Source: Streptomyces sp. NRRL S-337 (GTDB lineage: Bacteria; Actinomycetota; Actinomycetes; Streptomycetales; Streptomycetaceae). From it: DNA of 64,000 bases. Position numbers and translations under genes: made by a program. The stretch spans positions 62,001-126,000 of the forward strand of contig NZ_JOIX01000003.1 in the NCBI RefSeq assembly GCF_000720175.1, written 5' to 3'. Each line of letters begins with the position of its first letter. Within the stretch, counting starts at the first letter, position 1. Below the pieces are notes generated by a model that was not told the origin of the DNA, ran no database searches, and worked only from the letters and a program-made list of their open reading frames with translations. Of this stretch, positions 33,746 through 42,565 are shown one piece after another.

Positions 33746-34225
33746 TCAGCCGAGCTCTTCGTCGTCCCGGCGGCGCAGCAGCCACACCCCGGCCGCACCC
33801 GCGACCAGCGCTGCGGACATGGTCAGGGCCAGGTCCGACGGACCCGACGCGGCACTCATGGCCCCGGAGCCGGCCTTCACCTTGCCGTGCGGCATGGCCT
33901 TGGGGCGGGGCTTGGCGGGCATGGACTTCTTGGGCATGGACTTCTTGGGCTTCCCGCAGGTCCGGTTCGCCATGGAGGACGCGTTGTCGGACTTCATCCT
34001 GAGCATGCCCAGGTGGTCGCGCTGCGACCGGTCCGGGTGTCCGCCCTGGTTGGTGAGGTCCCTGAGCTCCCTGTCGTAGGAGTCGTACATGGACTTGGCC
34101 GACTTGGCCGTGGCCATCGCGCCGGAGCACGAGCCCTTGGCCGTCTCGGCATGCACGGCCGGGCTGCTCAGGGCCAGCGCACCGCCGACGACCACGACAC
34201 CGCAGAGAGCGGATATGGAACGCAT
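33746..34225 (-). CDS. Secreted Lys-rich protein with C-terminal membrane segment
   Basis: ATG 34225 follows GGAGG by five bases. The 159-residue protein has a signal peptide (ALCGVVVVGGALALSSPAVH, cut near HAE) and a domain with two Cys (GSCSGAMATAK, NRTCGKPKK). A basic Lys/Pro stretch with KKSMP repeats follows. A C-terminal hydrophobic segment (LALTMSAALVAGAAGVWLL) and an RRRDDEE end complete it. This looks like a surface protein with a sorting-type tail, but no LPxTG or LAxTG precedes the hydrophobic segment. The class F sortase gene follows on the same strand. Confidence 0.85.
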   Translation of the reverse strand: MRSISALCGVVVVGGALALSSPAVHAETAKGSCSGAMATAKSAKSMYDSYDRELRDLTNQGGHPDRSQRDHLGMLRMKSDNASSMANRTCGKPKKSMPKKSMPAKPRPKAMPHGKVKAGSGAMSAASGPSDLALTMSAALVAGAAGVWLLRRRDDEELG

Positions 34226-34511
34226 GAGTTCCTCCAAGAGGGATGAGACTGCGGGAGGGCGTCTCCCACCTTCAGGACATGCGTTCTCCCTTCCGCCCGC
34301 CAGTTGGCCGAAGCGCGAACCGGGCCCGCGCCGAAGGCCCCGCCGGGGAGCCTGCGCGGCGGCGCGTACGGTGACCCGGACAGGGGATGAGCAGGGGATT
34401 TCCCGTGGCTGAGCGGAGCGGGGTGAGCCCGCGCCGGATCGTCCCTACCGGTGGGTTGCCGCCCGGCCACGTGTCACCCGCATGGCCCCGCGAGACCCGA
34501 GGGCGGGCCGG

Positions 34512-35189
34512 TCAGATCGCCATCGCCTCCTGGATCCAGCGGTTCACCCGGTACGGCAGCCACCACAGGAACGGGCCGGTGCGGCTGACCAGGCGTTCGG
34601 TCAGGAAGTCGGCGGCGATGGCTTCCGGCACCGCGGACGACGGCGCGCCGTAGGAAAGCCGCGCGATCGCCTCGCGGTAGGCGGGCTCGTCGGCGGTGAA
34701 GCGGCGCAGGTCGCCCCACCGGCGGTCGCGGATCTGGACGAAACCGGGGCCCTGCCGCCACAGGCACTTGCAGAGGTAGTGCTCGTCGCGCCATTGGGAC
34801 AGTGCGGCGTCGGCATCGGCCGGCCCGGTCAGGGCCGTGGGCGGCTGGAGGTGGCTGAGGTCACGCCAGGCGTCGTCGCCGGAGCCGGCGGGCAGCCGCA
34901 GGCGCCAGTGGACGAGTACGGCGTGCGCCGTGAGGTCGCGGATCAGGCACAGCCGGCGGACGGCGTGCGCGGCGGCGTCCGGGGCTTCCACCGCCGTCAG
35001 GTCGATCTCGTCGGCGAACTGCACGCGGCGGGCGCCGAGTTCCCACAACTGGGCGGCCTGCGCGTCGGCGGGGCCGGTCAGGTCGAGCCGGCCCAGGCTC
35101 ATTCCCGGCAGGGCGCAGGCCTGCTCGTCGTAGTCGCGCCAGGCGTGCAGCGTCAGTGGTCGGTCGGTGGGGGTGAGGACGGGGGGCAT
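34512..35189 (-). CDS. DUF5825-like protein of the RiPP operon
   Basis: The 225-residue soluble protein begins PPVLTPTDRPLTLHAWRDYD. It contains ARRVQFADEIDLTAVEAPDA, then WRDEHYLCKCLWRQGPGFVQ and RDRRWGDLRRFTADEPAYRE. It resembles DUF5825 proteins, which occur next to RiPP radical SAM C-methyltransferases in actinomycetes. This is from memory of the family, so moderate confidence. It is the last gene of the operon, 63 bases after the radical SAM gene. With no enzyme motif visible, it may bind the precursor or assist the radical SAM enzyme. Confidence 0.75.
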   Translation of the reverse strand: MPPVLTPTDRPLTLHAWRDYDEQACALPGMSLGRLDLTGPADAQAAQLWELGARRVQFADEIDLTAVEAPDAAAHAVRRLCLIRDLTAHAVLVHWRLRLPAGSGDDAWRDLSHLQPPTALTGPADADAALSQWRDEHYLCKCLWRQGPGFVQIRDRRWGDLRRFTADEPAYREAIARLSYGAPSSAVPEAIAADFLTERLVSRTGPFLWWLPYRVNRWIQEAMAI

Positions 35190-35252
35190 ACGGTCTCCTG
35201 GGAAGCGCGAAGTGCTCGGCGGGGAGCGGAGGGTGGCGGCTCAGGCTCGGGC

Positions 35253-37184
35253 TCAGGCGCGGGCGATGGCGGGGGCCTTCGCGCCGGGCTCCGGCCGCGC
35301 GGTGGCCGCCCCGTGGCTGTGCCGCATGAAGTCGAGCCGGAGCAGGTCCTCGTTGACCGCGGCGGGCGCGAGGTGGACGTACTGGCCGCCGTCGGTGAAG
35401 ACGAGTCCGAGCGTCACCCAGTGCTGGAGCAGGGCGTGCACGGCGGCGGCGTCGACGGTGTGCTCGGGCAGGCGCGCTGCGAGCTTGCGGGCCAGCGCGG
35501 CGGGTGCGTGCGGCTGGTCGAGGAGGCGGAAGGCCTCGGTCTCGACCGGGTGGGTGAGTTCCCGCGTGCCCCAGTCGAAGGCGTGCCGGCGGCTGACGAG
35601 GACGATCCGGTCACCGAGGTCGGCGTGGGTGAGCCTGCTGTCCACGTGGCGTTTCTTCCAGGCGCCCAGTGCCTCGTTGAGGGCGGTGACGGTGGGCTCG
35701 CCGATGCCGCGTTCCGGGGCCTCGAAGACGTAGGCGAGATCGAGGAGTTCGCTCTCCGGCAGGTCGTACGTGAAGCGGTAGTGCTCCTCGGGGCGCAGCC
35801 CGGTGAAGCCGAGTTCGGGCCGGTTGAAGTACGGGCTGAAGCGCTCGATGGCGATCCGCGCGGACAGGTCCACCGGCGGGTTGAGGTGTTCCAGGGCCGG
35901 GATCTGGGCGATGACCGGCTCGTAGTCGGCGGCGGTCTCGCCGGGGAAGCCGTGCAGGTAGTTCCAGGAGACGGAGAGTCCGGTCTCGGCCCCGTCGCGG
36001 AGCATGCGGACGTTCTGGCAGCCGTTGACGCCCTTGTCCATCAGGTCGAGCACCCGGCTGTTCAGGCTCTCGATGCCCGGCTGCACGTAGATCATGCCCG
36101 CGTCGGCGAGGGTGCGCAGCTGAGGGCGGCGCATATTGGCCTTGATCTCGATGTGCATGCGCAGGTCGTAGCCGCTGTCGATGATGCGCGGCAGGACGGT
36201 GCCGAGGTAGCCCATGTCGAGGATGTTGTCGACGACGTACATGTCGAGGACGCGGTGCCGGCGGGCCAGGTCCATGATCTCGGTGTAGAAGGTGTCCGGG
36301 CTCTTGCTGCGGAACTGCATGAACGAGCCGTTGAGGCCGCAGAAGGTGCAGTGGTGCTTCTCACCCCACCAGCAGCCGCGCGCCCCTTCGACGACGAGTT
36401 TGGGCTCCACCCAGTTACGGGCGACACAGGAGGCCAGGCGCTCGAAGTAGCCGCTGTAGTCGGGCGGCAGGATGTCCGCGGGCGGCAACGGGCTGGTACT
36501 CATCGGGTTGGCGGTGCTCGTGCCGTCGGCGCTCCGGTGGCACAGCCCGGGAACGGCCGCCGGGTCCGTGCCCTCGTCGAGCGCGGTCAGCAGCTGGGGG
36601 AAGGCGGCCTCGCCCTCGCCGCGGACCACGAAGTCGAGGAAGGGGAAGTTGCGGTGGGCGGCGGCGCCCTGCTCGGCGTCGCAGTTGGCACCGCCCATGA
36701 CGGTCCGGATGTGCGGCGCGAGCCGTTTGACGTACTTGGCGGCGGCGAGCGCGGCGGTGTTCTGCTGGAAGGTGGAGGTGAAGCCGACGACATCGGGCCC
36801 GGCGGCCACGATCCGCTCGGCGATCTCCTGTACGAACTCCGGTACCACGCGGTGCAGTTCGTGCGACATGCGCAGCCGTTCGGCCTTCAGCTTGCCGCGC
36901 ATCGCGGCGCTGAATTCCGCCGTGCGCCACTCGGGATCGTCGTAGAGCGCGGACGAGAACACCCAGTCGCCGCACCCCATGAAGTACGAGGAGAGCGCAT
37001 AGAACTGGTAGTCGTCGCCGGTGAAGCCGGTGCGCCGGGTGATCCAGTCCGTGAACTCCAGGTTGGCGTGCAGGACGTCCGCCTGTCCCGTGGTGCGTTC
37101 GTCGACGCTGCGTCGGAGGATGCCGAGCGCCAGGGACGGCAGATCGATCGGGGACCAGGGCATGTTGACCAGCAGGACGCGCAT
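35253..37184 (-). CDS. Cobalamin-dependent radical SAM enzyme, RiPP C-methyltransferase type
   Basis: The 643-residue protein starts MRVLLVNMPWSPIDLPSLAL. Residues about 1-220 form a B12-binding-like domain (GPDVVGFTSTFQQNTAALAA, DFVVRGEGEAAFPQLLTAL). The radical SAM core then begins with the cysteines in GARGCWWGEKHHCTFCGLNG near 268-280, a CX7CX2C arrangement. That spacing marks the RiPP-maturation C-methyltransferase group rather than ordinary CX3CX2C enzymes. YVQPGIESLNSRVLDLMDKG is the typical later core strand. About 200 C-terminal residues follow and may bind the peptide. It would methylate unactivated carbons of the precursor encoded directly upstream. The exact chemistry is inferred. 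Confidence 0.92.
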   Translation of the reverse strand: MRVLLVNMPWSPIDLPSLALGILRRSVDERTTGQADVLHANLEFTDWITRRTGFTGDDYQFYALSSYFMGCGDWVFSSALYDDPEWRTAEFSAAMRGKLKAERLRMSHELHRVVPEFVQEIAERIVAAGPDVVGFTSTFQQNTAALAAAKYVKRLAPHIRTVMGGANCDAEQGAAAHRNFPFLDFVVRGEGEAAFPQLLTALDEGTDPAAVPGLCHRSADGTSTANPMSTSPLPPADILPPDYSGYFERLASCVARNWVEPKLVVEGARGCWWGEKHHCTFCGLNGSFMQFRSKSPDTFYTEIMDLARRHRVLDMYVVDNILDMGYLGTVLPRIIDSGYDLRMHIEIKANMRRPQLRTLADAGMIYVQPGIESLNSRVLDLMDKGVNGCQNVRMLRDGAETGLSVSWNYLHGFPGETAADYEPVIAQIPALEHLNPPVDLSARIAIERFSPYFNRPELGFTGLRPEEHYRFTYDLPESELLDLAYVFEAPERGIGEPTVTALNEALGAWKKRHVDSRLTHADLGDRIVLVSRRHAFDWGTRELTHPVETEAFRLLDQPHAPAALARKLAARLPEHTVDAAAVHALLQHWVTLGLVFTDGGQYVHLAPAAVNEDLLRLDFMRHSHGAATARPEPGAKAPAIARA

Positions 37185-37255
37185 GTCGGCTCCTCGTGGG
37201 CGGTGACGGGGACGTGAGGTGGCCGGCGGGTCGAGCGGGCCGGCGGGCGAGGTGG

Positions 37256-37291
37256 CCGGCCGGCCCGGTGGCGTACCACCGGGCCGGCCGG
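37256..37291 (-). terminator. 16-bp hairpin between precursor and radical SAM genes
   Basis: Perfect arms at 37256-37271 and 37276-37291 (CCGGCCGGCCCGGTGG and its complement) enclose a 4-base loop. It lies five bases after the precursor stop. Without a U-run it may act as a partial terminator or a block to 3' exonucleases, raising the precursor transcript above the downstream enzymes. Confidence 0.7.
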
Positions 37292-37296
37292 TGGGA

Positions 37297-37416
37297 TCAC
37301 TCCTCCTCGGTGTCTTCCGCGGTACGGAACGGGACGGTCACCGTGATGCCGATGCCCGGCTTGCGGTTTTCCTCGTCGCCCGCGAGCGGGTCGTTGTGGA
37401 TGATGTCCTTCTGCAT
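37297..37416 (-). CDS. Predicted RiPP precursor peptide, 39 aa
   Basis: ATG 37416 follows AAGGAGA by seven bases, one of the best ribosome binding sites in the window. The frame ends TGA at 37297. The peptide begins MQKDIIHNDPLAGDEENRKP, a polar leader with an acidic centre. A beta-strand-like segment GIGITVTVPF and an acidic tail RTAEDTEEE follow. It lies 15 bases after the peptidase gene and 112 bases before the radical SAM gene, the normal position for a RiPP precursor. The core is probably within the GIGITVTVPF region, and the acidic end may be a removed follower. No known peptide class is recognised. The radical SAM context suggests C-methylation. Confidence 0.8.
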   Translation of the reverse strand: MQKDIIHNDPLAGDEENRKPGIGITVTVPFRTAEDTEEE

Positions 37417-37431
37417 GGCTGACTCTCCTTG

Positions 37432-39315
37432 TCAGTGAACGGAGTTCGGGTCGTGCGATCCGGGAGCACCGGATGGGCCGGTGCTTCCGGATACCCCGCT
37501 CTCGGGGAAGCGGGGAGCTTGGTGGGCCGCCGGGACCGGGCGCAGGTGCCGGTCGAGGAAGGCCAGGGCGCGCCGCAGGACGGCCATGTGGTCGGCGCCG
37601 GTGTATCCGTCGTGTCCGGTCTCCAGCCACATCGACTCGTGCGCGATGCCGGCCGTCCGCAGTGCGGTGAGATAGCTGCGTACCTGGCCGGGCGGGCACT
37701 TGGCGTCGAGGCTGGCGGCCACCACCAGTAACGGGGCCCGGACGTCGGCGGCGTAGTGGAGCGGCGAACTGAGCCGGTAGCGGTCGGGAACGGTCTCGGG
37801 GGTGCCGCCGAACAGCCGCTCGTCCAGGGCGCGTAACGCGGGGGTGCCGGCCCGGTACGCCGCCGCGCAGTCGGCGACCGGTTTGACGGCGACGCCCGCC
37901 TGCCACAGGTCCGGCCGGGTGCCGAGCGCCAGCAGGGTCAGATAGCCGCCCCAGGAGCTGCCCCACAGACCGAGGGCGTCCTCGCGTGCCAGGCCGCGGC
38001 GCAGCAGGTCGGCACGTACCGCGACCAGGTCGGCGACCTGGGCGAGCCCGACGCCCTCGGCGTACGCGGTGTGCCAGCGGGGTCCGTAGCCGGTGGAACC
38101 GCGGTAGTTGACCCGGGCGACCGCGAAGCCGGAGGCGACCAGGGAGTGCACCTGCGGGTCGTAGGCGTCGCGGTCGTGGTCGGCGGGACCGCCGTGGACG
38201 AGGAAGACCAACGGGGGCGGCGGGCCGGGTGCCGGGTCCGGTTGGCTCAGCAGGGTGTGCACCGGGCCGTCCGGGCCGGGTGTCCACAGGTCGCGGTGCC
38301 GGCCGGGTACGGGCGCGGGCAGGCCGCCGAGCGCGGGCAGCCGGGTGCCGGCGGTGGAGCGCAGCTGCGGGGGAGTGGTGGTGTCGGTCCAGAGGTAGTG
38401 CACGTCATCGCCCGGGTGCGGGGCGGCGTCCAGCAGTGCGCCGGGTGGCGTGGGCACCGGGGTGAGGGTGCACCGGTCGAGGTCGGCGGTGGCGAGGGTG
38501 GAGCGGCCGTGCCGGTCCTGCCGGACGAGGACACGGCGTCCCGCGGGGTACCAGCGCGCCGTGATCTCGGTGTCGAAGCAGCACCAGTGGTGGCTCCGCA
38601 GTCCGGTGCCGGGACGCCAACTGGCAAGCAGATAGCCCTCGTTGACCTCCTGGACGAGCAGCAGTTCGCCGTCCGCCGCGGCCCCCGGGGCGAAACCGAG
38701 CGCCCACAGCCGCCCGCGCCTACCGGACAGCCGGGCGACCTCCGCAACCTCCCCACCGGAGCAGCCCACGAGGGTGACCGCACGGTCGGAACCGGCCGGT
38801 CCCGACACCGCCAGCAGCCGGCCCATCGGTGAGATGCCCGTGAGCAGCGCCGGCCCGTCGACGGTCAGCACCGGACGGCCCGGTCCGCCCGCAGGGCCGA
38901 GGTGCACGGTCGTCCGGCGGCCGTCGCCCAGGCCGATCGCCGCCGTCCCGGTGTCGCTGACGGCGAGGCCGTGCGGCAGTCCCGGCCGGAGACCGGCCAG
39001 GCCCGGGACGGCCGGCCCGCCGTCGAAGTCCTGGAAGTACCACCGCCCCCGGCCGCTCCGGTCCTCCGCGAACCACCACACCCGGGCCTCCGCGTCGACC
39101 GCGCAGTGCAGCGTCCCGTCGCGGCTGTCGGTGACCCGGCGGGTGGTGCCGGTACGGGCGTCCCAGGTGAAGATCTCGCACCGGCCGTCGGCGTCCGCGG
39201 CGAGCGCCATCCGCGCTGGGTCGCGCGGGCAGACCTCGGGGAGCGCCGGCCGGTAGACCTGGAATCCCGTCCCGGGGGCCTGGAGCGGGCGGGCGTGTGC
39301 CGCGGACGCGTTCAT
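37432..39315 (-). CDS. S9-family (prolyl oligopeptidase-like) peptidase
   Basis: ATG 39315 follows GAAGGAG and overlaps the MFS stop as ATGA. The 627-residue protein has an N-terminal beta-propeller (ARMALAADADGRCEIFTWDA) and a C-terminal alpha/beta-hydrolase domain. The nucleophile is in LWGSSWGGYLTLLALG near 453, Asp in AASLDAKCPPGQ near 540 and His in ETGHDGYTGADHM near 567. It has no signal peptide, so it acts inside the cell. In this operon it is the likely maturation protease for the modified precursor. Members of this family also act on class III lanthipeptides in actinomycetes. Confidence 0.92.
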   Translation of the reverse strand: MNASAAHARPLQAPGTGFQVYRPALPEVCPRDPARMALAADADGRCEIFTWDARTGTTRRVTDSRDGTLHCAVDAEARVWWFAEDRSGRGRWYFQDFDGGPAVPGLAGLRPGLPHGLAVSDTGTAAIGLGDGRRTTVHLGPAGGPGRPVLTVDGPALLTGISPMGRLLAVSGPAGSDRAVTLVGCSGGEVAEVARLSGRRGRLWALGFAPGAAADGELLLVQEVNEGYLLASWRPGTGLRSHHWCCFDTEITARWYPAGRRVLVRQDRHGRSTLATADLDRCTLTPVPTPPGALLDAAPHPGDDVHYLWTDTTTPPQLRSTAGTRLPALGGLPAPVPGRHRDLWTPGPDGPVHTLLSQPDPAPGPPPPLVFLVHGGPADHDRDAYDPQVHSLVASGFAVARVNYRGSTGYGPRWHTAYAEGVGLAQVADLVAVRADLLRRGLAREDALGLWGSSWGGYLTLLALGTRPDLWQAGVAVKPVADCAAAYRAGTPALRALDERLFGGTPETVPDRYRLSSPLHYAADVRAPLLVVAASLDAKCPPGQVRSYLTALRTAGIAHESMWLETGHDGYTGADHMAVLRRALAFLDRHLRPVPAAHQAPRFPESGVSGSTGPSGAPGSHDPNSVH

Positions 39316-40667
39316 GCCCGCTCCTTCGGGGTGGCGGGGAGTTCCTGCGGGGCGAGACGCGACGCCTTCGCGTCTCGACGGGACGCCGGGGCACGGTGTG
39401 CGTACAGCGCGAGTGCGGCCAGCACCACGGCGCAGCCGGTGGAGGTGGCGACGGCCCCGGCCTGTTCGGTGACCAGCCCGGCGACCGCCGGCGCCACGGC
39501 CGCTGCCGCACCCGACGCGGTGGCGAGCACGGTTCCGGTACGGGCCTGCAGATCGGGCGGGACAACGTGGAGGACGCGGGCCTGGAGCGCCACGGTGGCG
39601 AGCGGGGTCAGCGCACACAGCAGACCGAAGAGGAGGCCGAACTGCCAGGCGTCGCGGGCCACCGCCAGGGCCGCGGCGGGCGGCACCAGCAGCCAGGACA
39701 CCGCCCCCAGCACCTGCGTCGCGGAGCGCCGGGCGGCCAGGCGGGGCGCGGCGAGCGCACCGGCAAGACCGGCCGCGCCGGCCAGCGCGAGGACCACACC
39801 CAGGGGAGCCGCGCCCCGGCCGTGGTCCTGCAGAGCGAAGACCGCTGTGTAATACAGCGCGGCGAGCACGGCGTTGACGGTCGCGATCCATATCAGTGCC
39901 AGCCGGAGAAAGGGCTCCCGGCGCACCACACCGATTCCCGCCCCGGCTTCGGCGGCCGGCGCCCACCAGGGCCGGGACGGTCCGCCGGCCGCCGGGCGTC
40001 CGGTGTGCCGCGGCGACAGCCCGGCCCGCATGGCCGCGATGCAGGCCGCGGCAACGACGTACGACACCGCGTCCACGAGGAACGGCAGCCAGCGACCGGC
40101 GTGGAAGAGCAGTCCGCCCAGTGCGGGCCCCAGGACCAGGGCGGCCCGTTCGCCCGCCTGTAATCGCGACAGGACGCGGTGGTGGTCGGCGGGGGCGCAC
40201 ACCAGGGCGACGGTGCCCAGCGATGCCGTCTCGTAGCAGGCGGTCGCCGCCCGTTCGACGAGCACGAGGGCGAGGAGCACGGCCAGCGGGGCCGAACCGG
40301 ACCATGCCGCCGCGGTGACGACGGTCATCGATGCAGCAGACACGACCGCGGAGCCCACCATGACACGCTTGCGCGCCCCGCGATCGGCGGGAACGGCGGC
40401 GAGCGGGCCGAGCAGCAGGGTCGCTGCCGCCGAGAGGCCCGCGACGGCGCCGACCTCGGCGGGCGAGTGGCCCAGGCTCAGCAGCAGCAATGGCAGGACG
40501 AGTCCGGATGCCTGGCTGCCCAGCGCGTCGGAGGTGCCGGCCCACCAGAAGAGCCGGATGTCGCGACGGGCATACGGCGCACCGCCGGTGAGGGTGCCCG
40601 GCCCAGAGCCTTGAGGTAAGTCGTACGGGGAGTCGCCTGTTGAGGGCCCCGCTGGTCTTCGTTCCAT
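39312..40667 (-). CDS. MFS exporter of the RiPP operon, contains a TTA codon
   Basis: The 451-residue protein has about 12 membrane spans, with RRDIRLFWWAGTSDALGSQA as the first loop and PADRGARKRVMVGSAVVSAA as the conserved loop 2-3. It resembles enterobactin-exporter-like (EntS/MFS_3) carriers. It is the first gene of the RiPP operon and overlaps the peptidase gene by four bases. Export of the mature peptide is the simplest role. Codon 169 (40161-40163) is TTA, decoded in Streptomyces only by the bldA tRNA, so the operon may be developmentally controlled. Confidence 0.9.
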   Translation of the reverse strand: MERRPAGPSTGDSPYDLPQGSGPGTLTGGAPYARRDIRLFWWAGTSDALGSQASGLVLPLLLLSLGHSPAEVGAVAGLSAAATLLLGPLAAVPADRGARKRVMVGSAVVSAASMTVVTAAAWSGSAPLAVLLALVLVERAATACYETASLGTVALVCAPADHHRVLSRLQAGERAALVLGPALGGLLFHAGRWLPFLVDAVSYVVAAACIAAMRAGLSPRHTGRPAAGGPSRPWWAPAAEAGAGIGVVRREPFLRLALIWIATVNAVLAALYYTAVFALQDHGRGAAPLGVVLALAGAAGLAGALAAPRLAARRSATQVLGAVSWLLVPPAAALAVARDAWQFGLLFGLLCALTPLATVALQARVLHVVPPDLQARTGTVLATASGAAAAVAPAVAGLVTEQAGAVATSTGCAVVLAALALYAHRAPASRRDAKASRLAPQELPATPKERA

Positions 40668-40686
40668 GCGAAGCCACCCCGCATCT

Positions 40687-40713
40687 GTGTGCCGATCGTG
40701 AAGATCGGCACAC
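40687..40713. promoter_or_regulatory. Inverted repeat upstream of the RiPP operon
   Basis: GTGTGCCGATC and GATCGGCACAC form perfect 11-bp arms around GTGAA. It lies 20 bases before the MFS start, where it could be an operator or a leader hairpin. No regulator gene is encoded within the RiPP operon. Confidence 0.6.
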
Positions 40714-40943
40714 GTTTAGGTCAACTTGCGAAGGAAATGTGCTCGAAGCGTGCCGGAGCTTAGCCATACCGTGACGCAGGCCACAAGGCCCCGAAGGGGG
40801 AGTCTTGGCAGTGCCGATCCGCCGCGCCGCGAGGAGGTGGTCCGTCCGTGGCGGACCACAAGGGAAGGGCGCGAAAACAGCGGCGCAAACAAAAAAGGCA
40901 ACGAGCGCAACCGCTCCTTGCCACTCCCAACATATAGCGCACG

Positions 40944-40966
40944 GGGGGCCTTGCGGCAAGGCCCCC
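40944..40966 (+). promoter_or_regulatory. Rifamycin-associated element (RAE)-like palindrome
   Basis: GGGGGCCTTG and CAAGGCCCCC are perfect 10-bp arms around CGG, 58 bases before the start of the rox-type gene. The core GGCCTTGCGGCAAGGCC fits the RAE described upstream of rifamycin-inactivating genes in actinomycetes. An AT-rich TATAGC hexamer lies six bases upstream and could be the -10 box. Confidence 0.75.
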
Positions 40967-41000
40967 GGCATCCCGCACAATCATCGCCTCAAAGCCATGA

Positions 41001-42455
<1,455 letters not shown>

Positions 42456-42487
42456 GCGGTAGCGGCCGGAAGGGCGGACCGTGAGCG

Positions 42488-42528
42488 GCCCCTCCCGGCC
42501 GACTCCGTCGGGGTCGGCCGGGAGGGGC
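42488..42528. terminator. Strong bidirectional hairpin between rox and collagenase genes
   Basis: Arms of 16 bp, GCCCCTCCCGGCCGAC and its exact complement, enclose a 9-base loop. The hairpin sits 32 bases after the rox stop and 37 bases after the convergent collagenase stop. It is the longest perfect stem found next to a plus-strand gene end here. Confidence 0.85.
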
Positions 42529-42565
42529 GCCGGCATGAGCCGCGCGGCGGGAGGTGCCGCGTCGA

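Noticed and set aside
37432..40980. A single 1,182-codon frame joining the peptidase with upstream sequence
   Set aside because: The peptidase starts at 39315 with its own ribosome binding site and overlaps the MFS stop. The upstream part is a shadow of the MFS gene.
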